NCBI RefSeq assembly: GCF_964253035.1 | Contig: NZ_CAXUQL020000001.1 | Location: 6,386,001 to 6,450,000 of the forward strand | Origin: Pseudorhodoferax sp032153935 | GTDB lineage: Bacteria; Pseudomonadota; Gammaproteobacteria; Burkholderiales; Burkholderiaceae_C | Length of the DNA: 64,000 nucleotides | Direction of reading: 5' to 3' | Shown here: positions 41,326 to 50,382 of the stretch, piece after piece | Layout: each line of letters begins with the position of its first letter | How positions within the stretch are numbered: the stretch's first letter is position 1 | The notes under the pieces: generated by a model | What the model was told of the DNA's origin: nothing | The model's input: the letters and a program-made list of their open reading frames with translations, nothing else | The model's database searches: none | Position numbers and translations under genes: made by a program

Positions 41326-42840
41326 TCAGTGCGTCGCGACGGCAGGTGTCGGCTGCCCGCCCCCCTTGCGCAGCCTCCACACCGCCAGCCCCATCTGCCA
41401 CACGATGAACGCGCCGACCAGACTGAACAGCGTGCCGGCGATCGGCCGGTGCGCCATCTCCACGAAGCTGCCACGCGTCAGCAACATGGCGCGGCGGAAG
41501 TTCTCCTCCAGCATCGGGCCCAGGATGAAGCCCAGCATCAGCGGCGCGGCGTCCAGACCCAGGCGCATGAACATGTAGCCCATGGCGCCGAAGGCGGCCG
41601 TGACGAAGATGTCGTCGACGTTGTTGTTCACGCTGAACGAGCCGATGCAGCAGAAGAACAGGATGGCCGGGAACAGCACGCTGTACGGGATCTTGAACAG
41701 CGTGAGCCACCACCGCACCAGTGGCACGTTCAGCAGCAGCAGGAAGCAGTTGCCCACCCACATGCTGGCCACCAGGCCCCAGAACAGGTCCGGGTGCTCG
41801 GGGATCAGGTTCGGGCCGGGCGTGACGCCCTTGATCATGAAGGCGCCCATCATCAGCGCCATGACCGCGTTCTCGGGAATGCCGATGCTCATGAGCGGGA
41901 TGAAGCTGGTGCGCGCGGCCGATTCGTCGGCAGCGGCCTGGCCGGCCACGCCCTCGATGGCGCCGTCGCCGATCTCGTGCTTGTACTTGCTGACCTTCTT
42001 GTCCACGGCATAGGCCGCGAACTGGGCGATCACCGGGCCGCCACCGGGCAGGATGCCCAGGAAGGAGCCGATCACGCTGCCGCGCAGCGCGCTCGGGATG
42101 ATGCGCTTGAACTCGGGCCAGGTCGGGATCAGCTTGATGGCGCCGCTGAAGGGCGTGCGCTCTTCCTTGGCGTCCAGGTTCTTGGTGATCTCGGCGATGC
42201 CGAAGCAGCCCAGCGCGATGCTGACCAGGCCGATGCCGTCGGCCAGGAAGGGCATGTCCATCGTGAAGCGGGCCACGCCGCTGTTCACGTCGGTGCCGAT
42301 CTGGCCCAGCAGCACGCCGACCATGCACATGGCCAGGCCGTTGAGCAGGCTGCCCGTGGTGACGAAGCTCACGCAGACGAAGCCCACCATCATCAGTGCG
42401 CAGTAGTCGGCCGGGCCGAACAGGAAGGCCACCTGGCTCAGCGTGGGCGCCAGGAAGGCCAGCACCACGATGGAGATGGTGCCGCCGATGAAGCTGGAGA
42501 AACCCGCTGTGAACAGCGCCAGCCCGGTCTTGCCCTTGAGCGTCATCGCGTAGCCGTCGATGCAGGCCACGATGGAGCTGGCGTGCGGGATCTTCATCGT
42601 GATCGCGCTCACGCTGTCGCCGTACTGTGCGCCGTAGTAGATGCCGGCCAGCATGATCAGCGAGCCGTCCAGCGGCATCGAGTAGGTCAGCGGCAGCAGC
42701 AGGCTGATGGTGGCCAGCGGGCCCAGGCCCGGCAGCAGGCCGACCATGGTGCCCACGGTGCAGCCGAGGGCGCAGTACATCAGGTTGCTCAGCGTCAGCG
42801 CGTGGCCGAAGCCGAACATGAGGTTGTGGATCACGTCCAT
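41326..42840 (-). CDS. tctA: Tripartite tricarboxylate transporter large permease TctA
   Basis: 504 residues and about twelve membrane helices. TctA signatures: GLLPGLGPLATISLLLPLTY near residue 35, GIYYGAQYGDSVSAITMKIP near 70, the inverted-repeat partner GILPGGGPVIAQFAAYAVDK near 260 and SIGIPENAVMALMMGAFMIK near 315. Uses ion gradients to import tricarboxylates or related acids bound by a periplasmic protein. tctB precedes it by 10 bp. Confidence 0.94.
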   Translation of the reverse strand: MDVIHNLMFGFGHALTLSNLMYCALGCTVGTMVGLLPGLGPLATISLLLPLTYSMPLDGSLIMLAGIYYGAQYGDSVSAITMKIPHASSIVACIDGYAMTLKGKTGLALFTAGFSSFIGGTISIVVLAFLAPTLSQVAFLFGPADYCALMMVGFVCVSFVTTGSLLNGLAMCMVGVLLGQIGTDVNSGVARFTMDMPFLADGIGLVSIALGCFGIAEITKNLDAKEERTPFSGAIKLIPTWPEFKRIIPSALRGSVIGSFLGILPGGGPVIAQFAAYAVDKKVSKYKHEIGDGAIEGVAGQAAADESAARTSFIPLMSIGIPENAVMALMMGAFMIKGVTPGPNLIPEHPDLFWGLVASMWVGNCFLLLLNVPLVRWWLTLFKIPYSVLFPAILFFCCIGSFSVNNNVDDIFVTAAFGAMGYMFMRLGLDAAPLMLGFILGPMLEENFRRAMLLTRGSFVEMAHRPIAGTLFSLVGAFIVWQMGLAVWRLRKGGGQPTPAVATH

Positions 42841-42850
42841 GGCAATGACC

Positions 42851-43276
42851 TCAGATCAGCGGCAGGGACAGGCCCAGCAGCTTCTGGAACGCGAAGGCCA
42901 CGATGATCAGGCCGATGCTGATCTTGATGTTGCGCGAGACCGAGTAGGTGGTCGCGGCCTTGCCCGAGATGAACACCATGGCCACGATGCCGGCCAGCAT
43001 GTTCACGTACAGCGAGAGCAGCGCGAACACGCACAGCGAGAACAGCAGCAGGCCGATGTTCTTGAGGTTCAGGTCCAGCGGCTCGCGCGCCGTGAAGCGC
43101 GAGCGCACGATGATCATCAATGCGATGGCCAGCAGGATGCCGCTGACGATCAGTGGAAAGAGCCCGGGGCCGGCCCGGCCGAGGGAACCGGTCTGGTATT
43201 GCAGCGAGAAGCCGCCGAACACCAGGGCGATCAGGGCCAGGAACAGCCCTCTCGCGAGATTGCGGTCGATCATCAT
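42851..43276 (-). CDS. tctB: Tripartite tricarboxylate transporter small permease TctB
   Basis: 141 residues from ATG 43274-43276 (MMIDRNLARGLFLALIALVF); GGAAG precedes it. Four membrane helices, with the typical FPLIVSGILLAIALMIIVR in the first half and ISGKAATTYSVSRNIKISIG before the last helix. Partner of TctA. The third component, a periplasmic TctC/Bug binding protein, is not encoded next to it. Confidence 0.9.
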   Translation of the reverse strand: MMIDRNLARGLFLALIALVFGGFSLQYQTGSLGRAGPGLFPLIVSGILLAIALMIIVRSRFTAREPLDLNLKNIGLLLFSLCVFALLSLYVNMLAGIVAMVFISGKAATTYSVSRNIKISIGLIIVAFAFQKLLGLSLPLI

Positions 43277-43454
43277 GAACTTCCGATGGGTTTGTCTCCA
43301 CGCCCGCGTGGCCGCAAGACGGCTGCGCTGACGCCTGTGGGCCACGCAGGCAGGAACCCGCTGACCGTGGCGGAATTTTTGGCGGCGCACGGGTGCGCCG
43401 CCCCATCGGGTACCACGTACGACAGCTTCGTGACAGCTTTGCGCGCGCGGCGCT

Positions 43455-44834
43455 TCAGTGGTCCGCGCGCGGCAGCCGCACGCGCACGCACAGGCCGCGG
43501 CCAGCCGGTCCGGCCAGCAGTGCGGCATCGCCTGCGTGCAGCTGCGCGATGTGCTGCACGATGGGCAGGCCCAGGCCGGTGCCGGGCCCGCTGGCCGAGC
43601 GGCCGCGGTGGAAGCGGTCCCAGGCGCGGGCCTGGTCGGCTGCGTCCATGCCGGGGCCGTCGTCTTCCACGTCCAGCAGCACGTGGCCGCCCTCGGTGCG
43701 CGTGCGCACCGTCACCTGCGCGCCGCGCCCGGCATGCTGCTGGGCGTTGTGCACGAGGTTGGCCAGCAATTCGCGCAGCAGCCAGGCCTCGCCCTGGACC
43801 GCGGCCGGCTGCAGGTCGAAGCCCAGGTCCTGCCCTGCGGCCAGGGCCGGCCGCACCCAGTCGGCGGCGGCCTCGGTCACGAGCTGGACCAGGTCGATGC
43901 GCGCGGCATCGCGCCGCTGCAGCACCGCGCCCTCGGCACGCGCCAGCGTCAGCAGCTGGTGCGACAGGTGCGCGCTGCGCTCGGCCGCCGCATGCAGGCG
44001 CTGCAGCCGCGCATGCAGTTCGGGCGGGTGCGGCTGCGCCAGCGCCTGGGCCGACTCGGACAGCAGCACCGCCAGCGGCGTGCGCAACTGGTGCGAGGCA
44101 TCGTCCAGGAAGCTGCGCTGCGCGCCGACCGCCTGGCGCAGCCGCCCGAACAACTCGTTGATGGCCGCGCCGAGGAAGCCCACCTCGCGCGGCAGCTGCC
44201 GCAGCGGCAGCGGGTCCAGCTGCTGCAGCGAGCGCCGCTCCAGCTCCTGCGATGCCTGCTGCAACGGCCGCAGGCCGCGCCCTACCGCGACACGGGCCAG
44301 CAGCGCCAGGCACAGGGCCAGCAGCAGGCTCACGCCGGCCGCCGCCAGCCCCACGGCGCGCGCCGCGGCATCGCGCTTGCCCAGCGACTCGGCCACGAGG
44401 ATGGGGCAGGTCTGGGCGCCGCAGGCCGCGCCATGGGCGACGATGCGCATGGCCTGGCCGCGCAGTTGGCCGTCGAAGAAGCGCCATCCGCCGCGCGCCA
44501 GGCGCGGATCCACCATCAACAAGGCCTGCTCGCCACCCAGCAAACGGCCCTGCGCATCGCCCACCGCGAACACCACCTCGTCGACGAGGTCGGCGCGCAG
44601 CGCATGCGCGGTCTGCGCGCTGAGCGGCAGCTGGGCCTGGCCACCGCGCTCTTCGAGGATCTGCGCCAGCGCCACCGCGGTGTCGGTCAGCGCGCGGTCC
44701 AGGCTGTCCATGGCCGGCTGCACCGCCAGCAGGTACAGCAAGGCCGTGGCCAGCGGCACCAGCACCACGAGCGGCGCCAGCAGCCAGACCAGCAGCGTGC
44801 GCCGCAGGCTGGCGGCGCGTGGCTCAGCCGCCAT
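43455..44834 (-). CDS. TctE-like sensor histidine kinase
   Basis: 459 residues from ATG 44832-44834. Membrane helix 1 about 15-38, a periplasmic part about 39-160 (TctE-N-like, with ALTDTAVALAQILEERGGQA), helix 2 about 163-185, HAMP-like linker, then the phospho-acceptor SFLDDASHQLRTPLAVLLSE with H in the H-box near residue 255, N-box LLANLVHNAQQHAG near 355, and G-boxes DVEDDGPGMD and GPGTGLGLPIVQ. Overlaps the response-regulator stop by 11 bp. Located just upstream of tctBA, which it probably regulates. Confidence 0.92.
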   Translation of the reverse strand: MAAEPRAASLRRTLLVWLLAPLVVLVPLATALLYLLAVQPAMDSLDRALTDTAVALAQILEERGGQAQLPLSAQTAHALRADLVDEVVFAVGDAQGRLLGGEQALLMVDPRLARGGWRFFDGQLRGQAMRIVAHGAACGAQTCPILVAESLGKRDAAARAVGLAAAGVSLLLALCLALLARVAVGRGLRPLQQASQELERRSLQQLDPLPLRQLPREVGFLGAAINELFGRLRQAVGAQRSFLDDASHQLRTPLAVLLSESAQALAQPHPPELHARLQRLHAAAERSAHLSHQLLTLARAEGAVLQRRDAARIDLVQLVTEAAADWVRPALAAGQDLGFDLQPAAVQGEAWLLRELLANLVHNAQQHAGRGAQVTVRTRTEGGHVLLDVEDDGPGMDAADQARAWDRFHRGRSASGPGTGLGLPIVQHIAQLHAGDAALLAGPAGRGLCVRVRLPRADH

Positions 44835-45498
44835 CGGCGGCTTCGAGCAGATAACCCAGGCCGCGCACCGTGCGCAGCCGCACGCCGCCCGGCTCAATCT
44901 TGGCGCGCAGCCGCGACACCTGCAGTTCCAGCGCGTTGTCGGACGTTCCCGCGGCCCAGCCGGGCACCAGGGCCATGAGCTGCTCGCGTGCGACGATCTG
45001 GCCGGCCCGCGTCATCAGGTACTGCAGCAGCGTGGACTCGCGGGCACTGAGTGGCAGCGGCTGCTCGCCGATGGCCGCGCGCATGCCCAGCGGATCGAAG
45101 CGCAGCGCCGCCAGCGCCAGCCGGCCTTCGCGCCGGTTCTCGTGCCGGCGCACCAGCGCGCGCAGCCGGGCCACGAGTTCGGCCGGCGCAAAAGGCTTGC
45201 ACATGTAGTCGTCGGCACCAGCCTCCAGGCCGGCCACGCGGTCTTCCACGCTGTCCCGCGCGGTCAGCACCAGCACCGGCTGCAGCCAGCCGCTCTCGCG
45301 CACGCGGCGCAGCGTCTCCAGGCCGTCGATGCCGGGCAGGCCCAGGTCGAGCACCAGCAGGTCATAGGCGTCCTGCGCCAGCGAGCGCGGCACGGGCTCG
45401 CCGCGCGCGCTCACATCCACGCGCCAGCCCTGTGCCTGCAGCGCGCCGGCGACCGAGGTGGCCAGGGCTTCGTCGTCTTCAACGAGCAGGATGTGCAT
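44824..45498 (-). CDS. TctD-like OmpR-family response regulator
   Basis: 224 residues. Receiver domain 1 to about 118: acidic pocket LLVEDDEALA, phospho-acceptor aspartate in LVLDLGLPGIDGLE (about residue 51), Thr in LVLTARDSV, Lys in DDYMCKPFAPAEL. Winged-helix output about 125-220: LSARESTLLQYLMTRAGQIV, and SDNALELQVSRLRAKIEPGG with the recognition helix, ending RTVRGLGYLLEA. First gene of the pair; kinase follows with an overlap. Confidence 0.94.
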   Translation of the reverse strand: MHILLVEDDEALATSVAGALQAQGWRVDVSARGEPVPRSLAQDAYDLLVLDLGLPGIDGLETLRRVRESGWLQPVLVLTARDSVEDRVAGLEAGADDYMCKPFAPAELVARLRALVRRHENRREGRLALAALRFDPLGMRAAIGEQPLPLSARESTLLQYLMTRAGQIVAREQLMALVPGWAAGTSDNALELQVSRLRAKIEPGGVRLRTVRGLGYLLEAADGG

Positions 45499-45609
45499 GG
45501 GGGTCCGAGGGTGCGCAGGCGCCGCACATTGTGCCCGCGGCCACAGGGCCGTTGCAGGGCCCTCGGCCATGACGCATCTCATCACGCTGGAAGTGCCCCG
45601 ATCCGGCGT

Positions 45610-45800
45610 GCGCCACCCGATGGTGCCGGGCGATCGGCTCGACCGCATTGCGCCGCCTTCGACCGCGTCGATCCCGCGCAGGACAGGGTCTGGATGGCCG
45701 AGGCGTCCATCCCGGCCTGGAGCACCCGGGCGCGCATCGCCATCTCCCTGGCCGCCATCCGCCACTTCACCCTGGCGCTGCGCAGCGAAGGCCTGCCGCA
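45610..45800 (+). pseudogene. Remnant of an FeS-BCP-type cryptochrome/photolyase gene
   Basis: One frame from 45661 reads VDPAQDRVWMAEASIPAWST and continues RARIAISLAAIRHFTLALRS. This fits the N-terminal region of photolyase-like proteins (DPRP family), in which a DPARDRVLMAE stretch and a W-S-H-K-A-R-I-A-L segment are typical. The preceding GDQL-like piece (VPGDRLDRIAP, 45612-45655) is in another frame, so a frameshift separates the two. Nothing of the remaining ~450 residues is present. I infer a deletion remnant. Confidence 0.55.
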
Positions 45801-45918
45801 GTTGGGTGCCCCACCAAAGGGACAGCACATGGCCGCTGCACCCTGTAACATCCTGCGTGGCCCAACGACAACACTTCGCCGACATGCCAGATGCGCTGCA
45901 ATGCCGCAGCGCCGCACC

Positions 45919-48849
45919 ATGATCGAAACGCTGCCGCCCGCCCCCGCCCCCTCTACGGACCCGGCCGTGGTGCAGCGACGCCACTACGTCACGCTGCTGT
46001 TCTCCGACCTGTCGCGTTCGACCGAACTGGCCGGCGCCATGGAAGCCGAGCAGTACGCCGCGCTGCTGTCCATGCTGCGCATCGCCTACCAGGAAACCGT
46101 GCCGCGCTGGGGCGGCAGCATCGTGCGCGTGCAGGGCGACGGCCTGCTGGCCATGTTCGGCCACCCGGTGCCGCACGAGGAAGCCGGGCGCCGCGCGGTC
46201 GAGGCCGCGCTGGCGCTGCACCGCGCCGTCGGCCGGCTGGCACCGCGGCTGCCGGCGGGTTTCGCACTGCAGCTGCACACCGGCATCCACGCCGGCCTGG
46301 TGCTGATCGGCGATGGCGACATCGAGCGCGGCCGCTTCGAACTCATGGGCACGGTACCCAACATCGCGGCACGGCTGTCGGATGCGGCCGGCCCGCACGA
46401 GATCGTGGTCAGCGACGAAACGCTGGGCCCGGCACGCCGCTTCTTCGGGGCCGGCGCACCCAGCATGCTCTTGGTCAAAGGCCGCGACGCGCCGATCCTG
46501 GTGTACCGCATCGGCACCCAGGCCGAGACGCTGGCCGGCGTGCAGGCGCGCAGCCGCAAGCAGGCGCCGCTGGTGGGCCGGCAGGCCGAATTCGAACGGC
46601 TGGCGCGCGGGCTGGACGCGGCCTGCGCCGGCACGCCGGCCGGTGTCGAGGTGGCCGGCCCGCCCGGCATCGGCAAGACGCGGCTGGTCGAGGAGTTCCT
46701 GCACCACGCCCACCAGCGCGACTGCCGCGTGCTGCGCGGCAGCTGCGACAGCGGCCTGGGCGCCGCGCCGCTGCAGCCGTTCCGCCAGATGATGCAATCG
46801 CTCGGCACCGCCGAGCTGCCGACGCGGCCGCATGCCTTCGCGGCCGCCTTCGAGCGGCTGGCGGCCGAGCAGCCGCTGGTGCTGTTCATCGACGACTGGC
46901 AGTGGGCCGACGACGCCTCGCACCAGGTGCTGGCCGGCATCCAGCGCCAGGACGGGCTGCGCCTGCTGGTGGTGCTGACGCGGCGTGTGGTCGGCAGCGC
47001 GGCCGCGCAGGCCACAGCCGGCTTCGACGCCGTCACGCTGGCGCCACTGGGCCAGGCCACGGCCGCCGAGGCAGTGGCCGCCTACCTGCCCGGCGCCGAC
47101 CCCTTCGTGGTGGCGCAGATCTGTGCCCGTGCCGGTGGCAACCCGTTGTTCATCGAGGAGCTGTGCCATTCAGCCGCGCATGGCGACAGCGGCCGGCTGG
47201 CGCCGCCGCCCAGCCCGGCCGGCTGGATCAACCAGCTCATCGAGTCGCGCGTGCACGGCCTGGCCGCGCCGCTGGTGGACATGCTGCGCACCGCGGCCGT
47301 GATCGGCAACACCGTGCCGGCCTGGCTGCTCGCGCGCATCACCGGCCATGCGCCCGACAGCCCGCTGCTGCGCGAGCTGGCCGAGCAGGACTTCCTGTTC
47401 CCGGGCGAGCACGCCGGCACGCTGCGCTTCAAGCACGGCGTCACGCGCGACGTGGTGTACGCCTCGGTCGGCCTGCTGCAGCGCCAGTGGCTGCACCTGC
47501 GCATCGCCGTGGCGCTCATGCAGCAGGCCCAGGGCGGCGGCGCCGAGGACGCCGAGGCGCTGGCCCTGCACTTCGGTGCCGGTGGCGACCCGGCGCTGGA
47601 GGCGCACTATGCCGAACTGGCCGGCGACCGCGCGCTGGCCGTCTCGGCGCTGGACCGCGCGCGCGCGCACTTCCACGCCGCGCTGGCCGCGCTGGAGCGC
47701 GGCGAGCTGGTGGGCGAGCGCGCGCTGCGCTGGGTCGACATCGTCGAGCGGCTGGCCATGGTCTGCATGTTCGAACCCGAACGCGGCCAGATCGCGCTGG
47801 CCGAGCGTGCCGTGCTGCTGGCCCAGCGCCATGGCGATCTCGGCCGCGTGGCGCGCGCACGCCACTGGCTGGGCTGCGTGCACTACGCGCTGGGCGAGCC
47901 GCGCCTGGCCATCCGCCACGGCGAGCAGGCCCTGCGCGAAGCCGAGGCCGCTGGCGACGCGCCGCTGGCCACCCAGGTCGTGGCCTCGCTGGGAGAAGCC
48001 CACACCGCGGCCGGGCGCTACCAGCGCGCCGCGCGGCTGCTGGACCGCGCCATCGAGGTCAAGCGCAGCCACCGCAGCGGCCGCCGCACCAACGTCGGCC
48101 TGGCCTACTCGCTGGTCTGCCGCGGCGTGGTGCTGGGCGACCAGGGCCGCTTCGGCGCGGCGGCCGAGTGCTTCGACCAGGCGCAGGAGTGCATCGTGGG
48201 GCTCACGCACCAGATCGGCACCAGCATCGAAGGCTGGCGCGCGGCCGTGCTGCTGTGGCAGGGCCGCTGGGAGGCCGCGCACCAGGCCGCCGCCACTTCC
48301 GCCCGCATCGCCGAGACCACGCGCTCGCTGTGGCAGCTGTCGGTGGCGCGCGCCATCGGCGGCTACGCCGAATGGATGCTGCGGCGCGAGCCGGCGGCCA
48401 TCGACGGCCTGGTGGCCGTGACCGACTGGGTTCTGCCGCGCGACAGCGGCCTGTTCCGCTCGCTCAACCACGGCTGGCTGGCCGAGGGCCTGCAGGCGCT
48501 GGGCCGCCCGGGCGAGGCGCGCCGGCACGCGCTGCTGGCCCTGCAGCGCGGCCGCCGGGAAGACCGCATCGGCCTGGCCATGGCCGCGCGTGCGATGGCG
48601 CGCGCGGCCCATGCGGCTGGCCAGCACGCGGCCGTGCAGCGTCAGCTGGCCTTCGCCTACCGCGTGGCCCAGGCGCGCGGCGCGGCGCATGAGCGTGCCG
48701 TGACGCAGCTGGCCGAGGCCGAACTGGCCGCCGCCAGCGGCGACGGCGGCCGCGCGCGCGCGCTGCTGGACCAGGCCGCGGCGGCCTTCGACACCATGGA
48801 GATGGCCTGGCACCTGGCGCAGGCGCAGCGGCTGCGCGCGCAGACCTGA
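45919..48849 (+). CDS. Class III cyclase - AAA ATPase - TPR signalling protein
   Basis: 976 residues from ATG 45919 (an in-frame ATG at 45901 is an alternative; neither has a good ribosome-binding site). N-terminal class III nucleotide cyclase (about 20-185): metal-binding aspartates in TLLFSDLSRSTELAG and VQGDGLLAMFG, and the N/R pair in GTVPNIAARLSDAAG. ATPase domain about 215-480 with Walker A EVAGPPGIGKTRLVEEFLHH and LVLFIDDWQWADDASHQVLA as Walker B. The C-terminal half has helical TPR-like repeats (GDAPLATQVVASLGEAHTAA, GRYQRAARLLDRAIEV). This AC-ATPase-TPR layout is widespread; nucleotide product and signal are unknown. Confidence 0.85.
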   Translation: MIETLPPAPAPSTDPAVVQRRHYVTLLFSDLSRSTELAGAMEAEQYAALLSMLRIAYQETVPRWGGSIVRVQGDGLLAMFGHPVPHEEAGRRAVEAALALHRAVGRLAPRLPAGFALQLHTGIHAGLVLIGDGDIERGRFELMGTVPNIAARLSDAAGPHEIVVSDETLGPARRFFGAGAPSMLLVKGRDAPILVYRIGTQAETLAGVQARSRKQAPLVGRQAEFERLARGLDAACAGTPAGVEVAGPPGIGKTRLVEEFLHHAHQRDCRVLRGSCDSGLGAAPLQPFRQMMQSLGTAELPTRPHAFAAAFERLAAEQPLVLFIDDWQWADDASHQVLAGIQRQDGLRLLVVLTRRVVGSAAAQATAGFDAVTLAPLGQATAAEAVAAYLPGADPFVVAQICARAGGNPLFIEELCHSAAHGDSGRLAPPPSPAGWINQLIESRVHGLAAPLVDMLRTAAVIGNTVPAWLLARITGHAPDSPLLRELAEQDFLFPGEHAGTLRFKHGVTRDVVYASVGLLQRQWLHLRIAVALMQQAQGGGAEDAEALALHFGAGGDPALEAHYAELAGDRALAVSALDRARAHFHAALAALERGELVGERALRWVDIVERLAMVCMFEPERGQIALAERAVLLAQRHGDLGRVARARHWLGCVHYALGEPRLAIRHGEQALREAEAAGDAPLATQVVASLGEAHTAAGRYQRAARLLDRAIEVKRSHRSGRRTNVGLAYSLVCRGVVLGDQGRFGAAAECFDQAQECIVGLTHQIGTSIEGWRAAVLLWQGRWEAAHQAAATSARIAETTRSLWQLSVARAIGGYAEWMLRREPAAIDGLVAVTDWVLPRDSGLFRSLNHGWLAEGLQALGRPGEARRHALLALQRGRREDRIGLAMAARAMARAAHAAGQHAAVQRQLAFAYRVAQARGAAHERAVTQLAEAELAAASGDGGRARALLDQAAAAFDTMEMAWHLAQAQRLRAQT

Positions 48850-48922
48850 AGCAGGCGGCTACCGTGCTGGTGGCGCTGCGCACCTTGCACATGTGCGATG
48901 TGGCGCCGGTCCGGCGCGACGG

Positions 48923-49753
48923 TCAGCCGTCGGCTGCCATCTGCGCATGAAGCGCCCGCACCGCCCGCACACCACGCACCCACAGAAACACTTGCGCACC
49001 CCAGAAAGCAGCCAGCAGGGCCGCAATACCGGCGGCCACGCGTTGCTGGAGCAGAACGGAGCGCAGGTAGGCACGCGGGTCGGACAGCAGCAGCTTGCAC
49101 AACACCTCCACGTCGTATTGCGCGTACTGGGTGGTTTCGACGATGCGTTCCGGTTTCGCACAGTCGTCGCGGGTGAAGCGCAAGGCCTGCGGTGTGCCGC
49201 TCCACCGGAACTGCCAAGCCTTCTCGCCATCCACCAGGTACGGCGTGTCCGTCTTGATGACATTCAGCACCGGCGGCGCCAGCGCACCCATGAGCGTGGC
49301 AAACCCAGCGAGCAGCCACAGCAGGAGCCCGCACAGGAGGCCCCAGTTGGCCCAGCCGTGGCTGGGCCCGGCACGCAAACTCGGCCGGCGGACGTCGAGA
49401 TAGCGGTGCGCCCGGCCCACCATGTCGATGTCCAGATCGTTGCGCCTGGACCACTGGATGATCCGCTCCGCGGCTGGCAGGGTCGGCGCGCTACGCACAC
49501 CCGTCACGGCGCGGAAGTGCATGAGGTCGGTGCGTTCTTCCAGGAATTTCACGACCGACGACGCGTCGCTGCGCTTGCCGACCAGCCAACGCAGCAACAA
49601 CATGATCAGCAGGTGGGTGGAACCCGTCCTCCACCACACCCACAGCAGGCTCAGCACCACGGCCAGGACGAGGCAGACCGTCTTCCACTCGCCGGCAAGC
49701 CAGGTTTCGACGGCGACGCCGGAAAGCAATGTGGTTGGATCGCCTGTGTTCAT
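48923..49753 (-). CDS. Hypothetical inner-membrane protein, possible immunity protein
   Basis: 276 residues from ATG 49751-49753. Membrane helices near residues 20-42 (VCLVLAVVLSLLWVWWRTG), 122-145 (WGLLCGLLLWLLAGFATLMG) and 240-262 (AAGIAALLAAFWGAQVFLWV). Soluble parts contain VVKFLEERTDLMHFRAVTGV and DIDMVGRAHRYLDVRRP. I recall similar RHS-associated membrane families (DUF6216-like) but cannot confirm the assignment. The ATG overlaps the stop of the diverged mini-YD frame (ATGA), which together with location argues for a toxin-partner role. Confidence 0.65.
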   Translation of the reverse strand: MNTGDPTTLLSGVAVETWLAGEWKTVCLVLAVVLSLLWVWWRTGSTHLLIMLLLRWLVGKRSDASSVVKFLEERTDLMHFRAVTGVRSAPTLPAAERIIQWSRRNDLDIDMVGRAHRYLDVRRPSLRAGPSHGWANWGLLCGLLLWLLAGFATLMGALAPPVLNVIKTDTPYLVDGEKAWQFRWSGTPQALRFTRDDCAKPERIVETTQYAQYDVEVLCKLLLSDPRAYLRSVLLQQRVAAGIAALLAAFWGAQVFLWVRGVRAVRALHAQMAADG

Positions 49754-49932
49754 GCGCTGCGGCCCATGCCTTCCGCGTCGTGGCGGCAGGTGACGACAGA
49801 GCCCTTGCTGCAGGCCGCGTTGCCCAAGCGGCCCAGGCTGTCGTATCGGCCCCGCGCTAAACCAGCTTCCGCTGGCGGCGCGGGAACAGCCGGCACGACG
49901 GCCGCTGCCGCGCGCGCGCATGGGTCAATCAT
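49750..49932 (-). pseudogene. Diverged second copy of the secreted mini-YD protein
   Basis: A 60-residue frame from ATG 49930-49932: MIDPCARAAAAVVPAVPAPP then AEAGLARGRYDSLGRLGNAA. It aligns with the intact 70-residue protein at 59765-59977 (shared ARAAAA, QAG/EAG and YDSLGRL) but the signal peptide core is spoilt by prolines and the second YD repeat is lost. The upstream non-coding 90 bases also match between the two loci (49955-50040 and 59995-60085). Its stop overlaps the next ATG, so it may be translated even if it has lost function. Confidence 0.55.
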
Positions 49933-50040
49933 GCAGTACCCCCTGTAGATCATGGGCGAGCGTGTGCCGGCCTGTGCGCTGCGATTACAGCGCCGCAGCC
50001 TACGGCATGAAACTACCAAAAGTGCCAGGGTGCGGCATCA

Positions 50041-50220
50041 CGGCGGATGCATCTGCCGAATGTCAGCGTGCCCGTGCCGGCGTCGGCCACCACGGTCTGC
50101 GGCACGTACTTGTTGGCCGCGTTGTAGCTGGTGGTGGAGAGCCGGCGGCCCAGCAGGTCGTACGTGCAGGCCACGTTGGTGGCCGAGCACGCCGTGCTCA
50201 GCGGCCGCGCGTGCTTGAGC
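50041..50220 (-). pseudogene. Mosaic RHS/YD-repeat fragment
   Basis: Minus-strand frame containing CTYDLLGRRLSTTSYNAANK and YVPQTVVADAGTG. In the intact RHS gene these two strings come from separate places (about 55290-55330 and 56095-56170) and in the opposite order, so this is a recombined fragment. Near-identical nucleotides (50070-50130) show a fairly recent exchange. Not functional alone. Confidence 0.75.
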
Positions 50221-50382
50221 GTGCTGCCCGAGCACGACCCCGGGGCCATTCCGCGCAACCAGCGCCAGCGCTTCGCGGTGGTCGCCGATCGGCCGGCGCC
50301 AGCGCACAGCGAACGCGACGTCGAGATCCGCGACCTCGGTGTCTACGACCAACTGCTTGACGCCGTGCGGGAGGCTGCGTGA
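50221..50382 (+). pseudogene. istA: IS21-family IstA C-terminal remnant
   Basis: About 53 residues ending AHSERDVEIRDLGVYDQLLD and AVREAA, in the style of IstA C termini of IS21-family elements, with the stop TGA overlapping the istB ATG (TGATG), the usual IS21 arrangement. Only the tail is left; the catalytic DDE domain is gone. Confidence 0.6.

Noticed and set aside
43381..43402. Strong GC hairpin between tctB and the sensor kinase gene as a terminator
   Set aside because: On the minus strand, the direction of both genes, the stem is followed by an A-run, not a U-run, so it is not a normal intrinsic terminator there.
43393..45918. Very long plus-strand open frame continuous with the cyclase-ATPase gene
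   Set aside because: It runs antisense to the firmly identified tctDE-like pair, is Arg/Ser/Ala-rich without domains, and the cyclase domain begins only after 45919.
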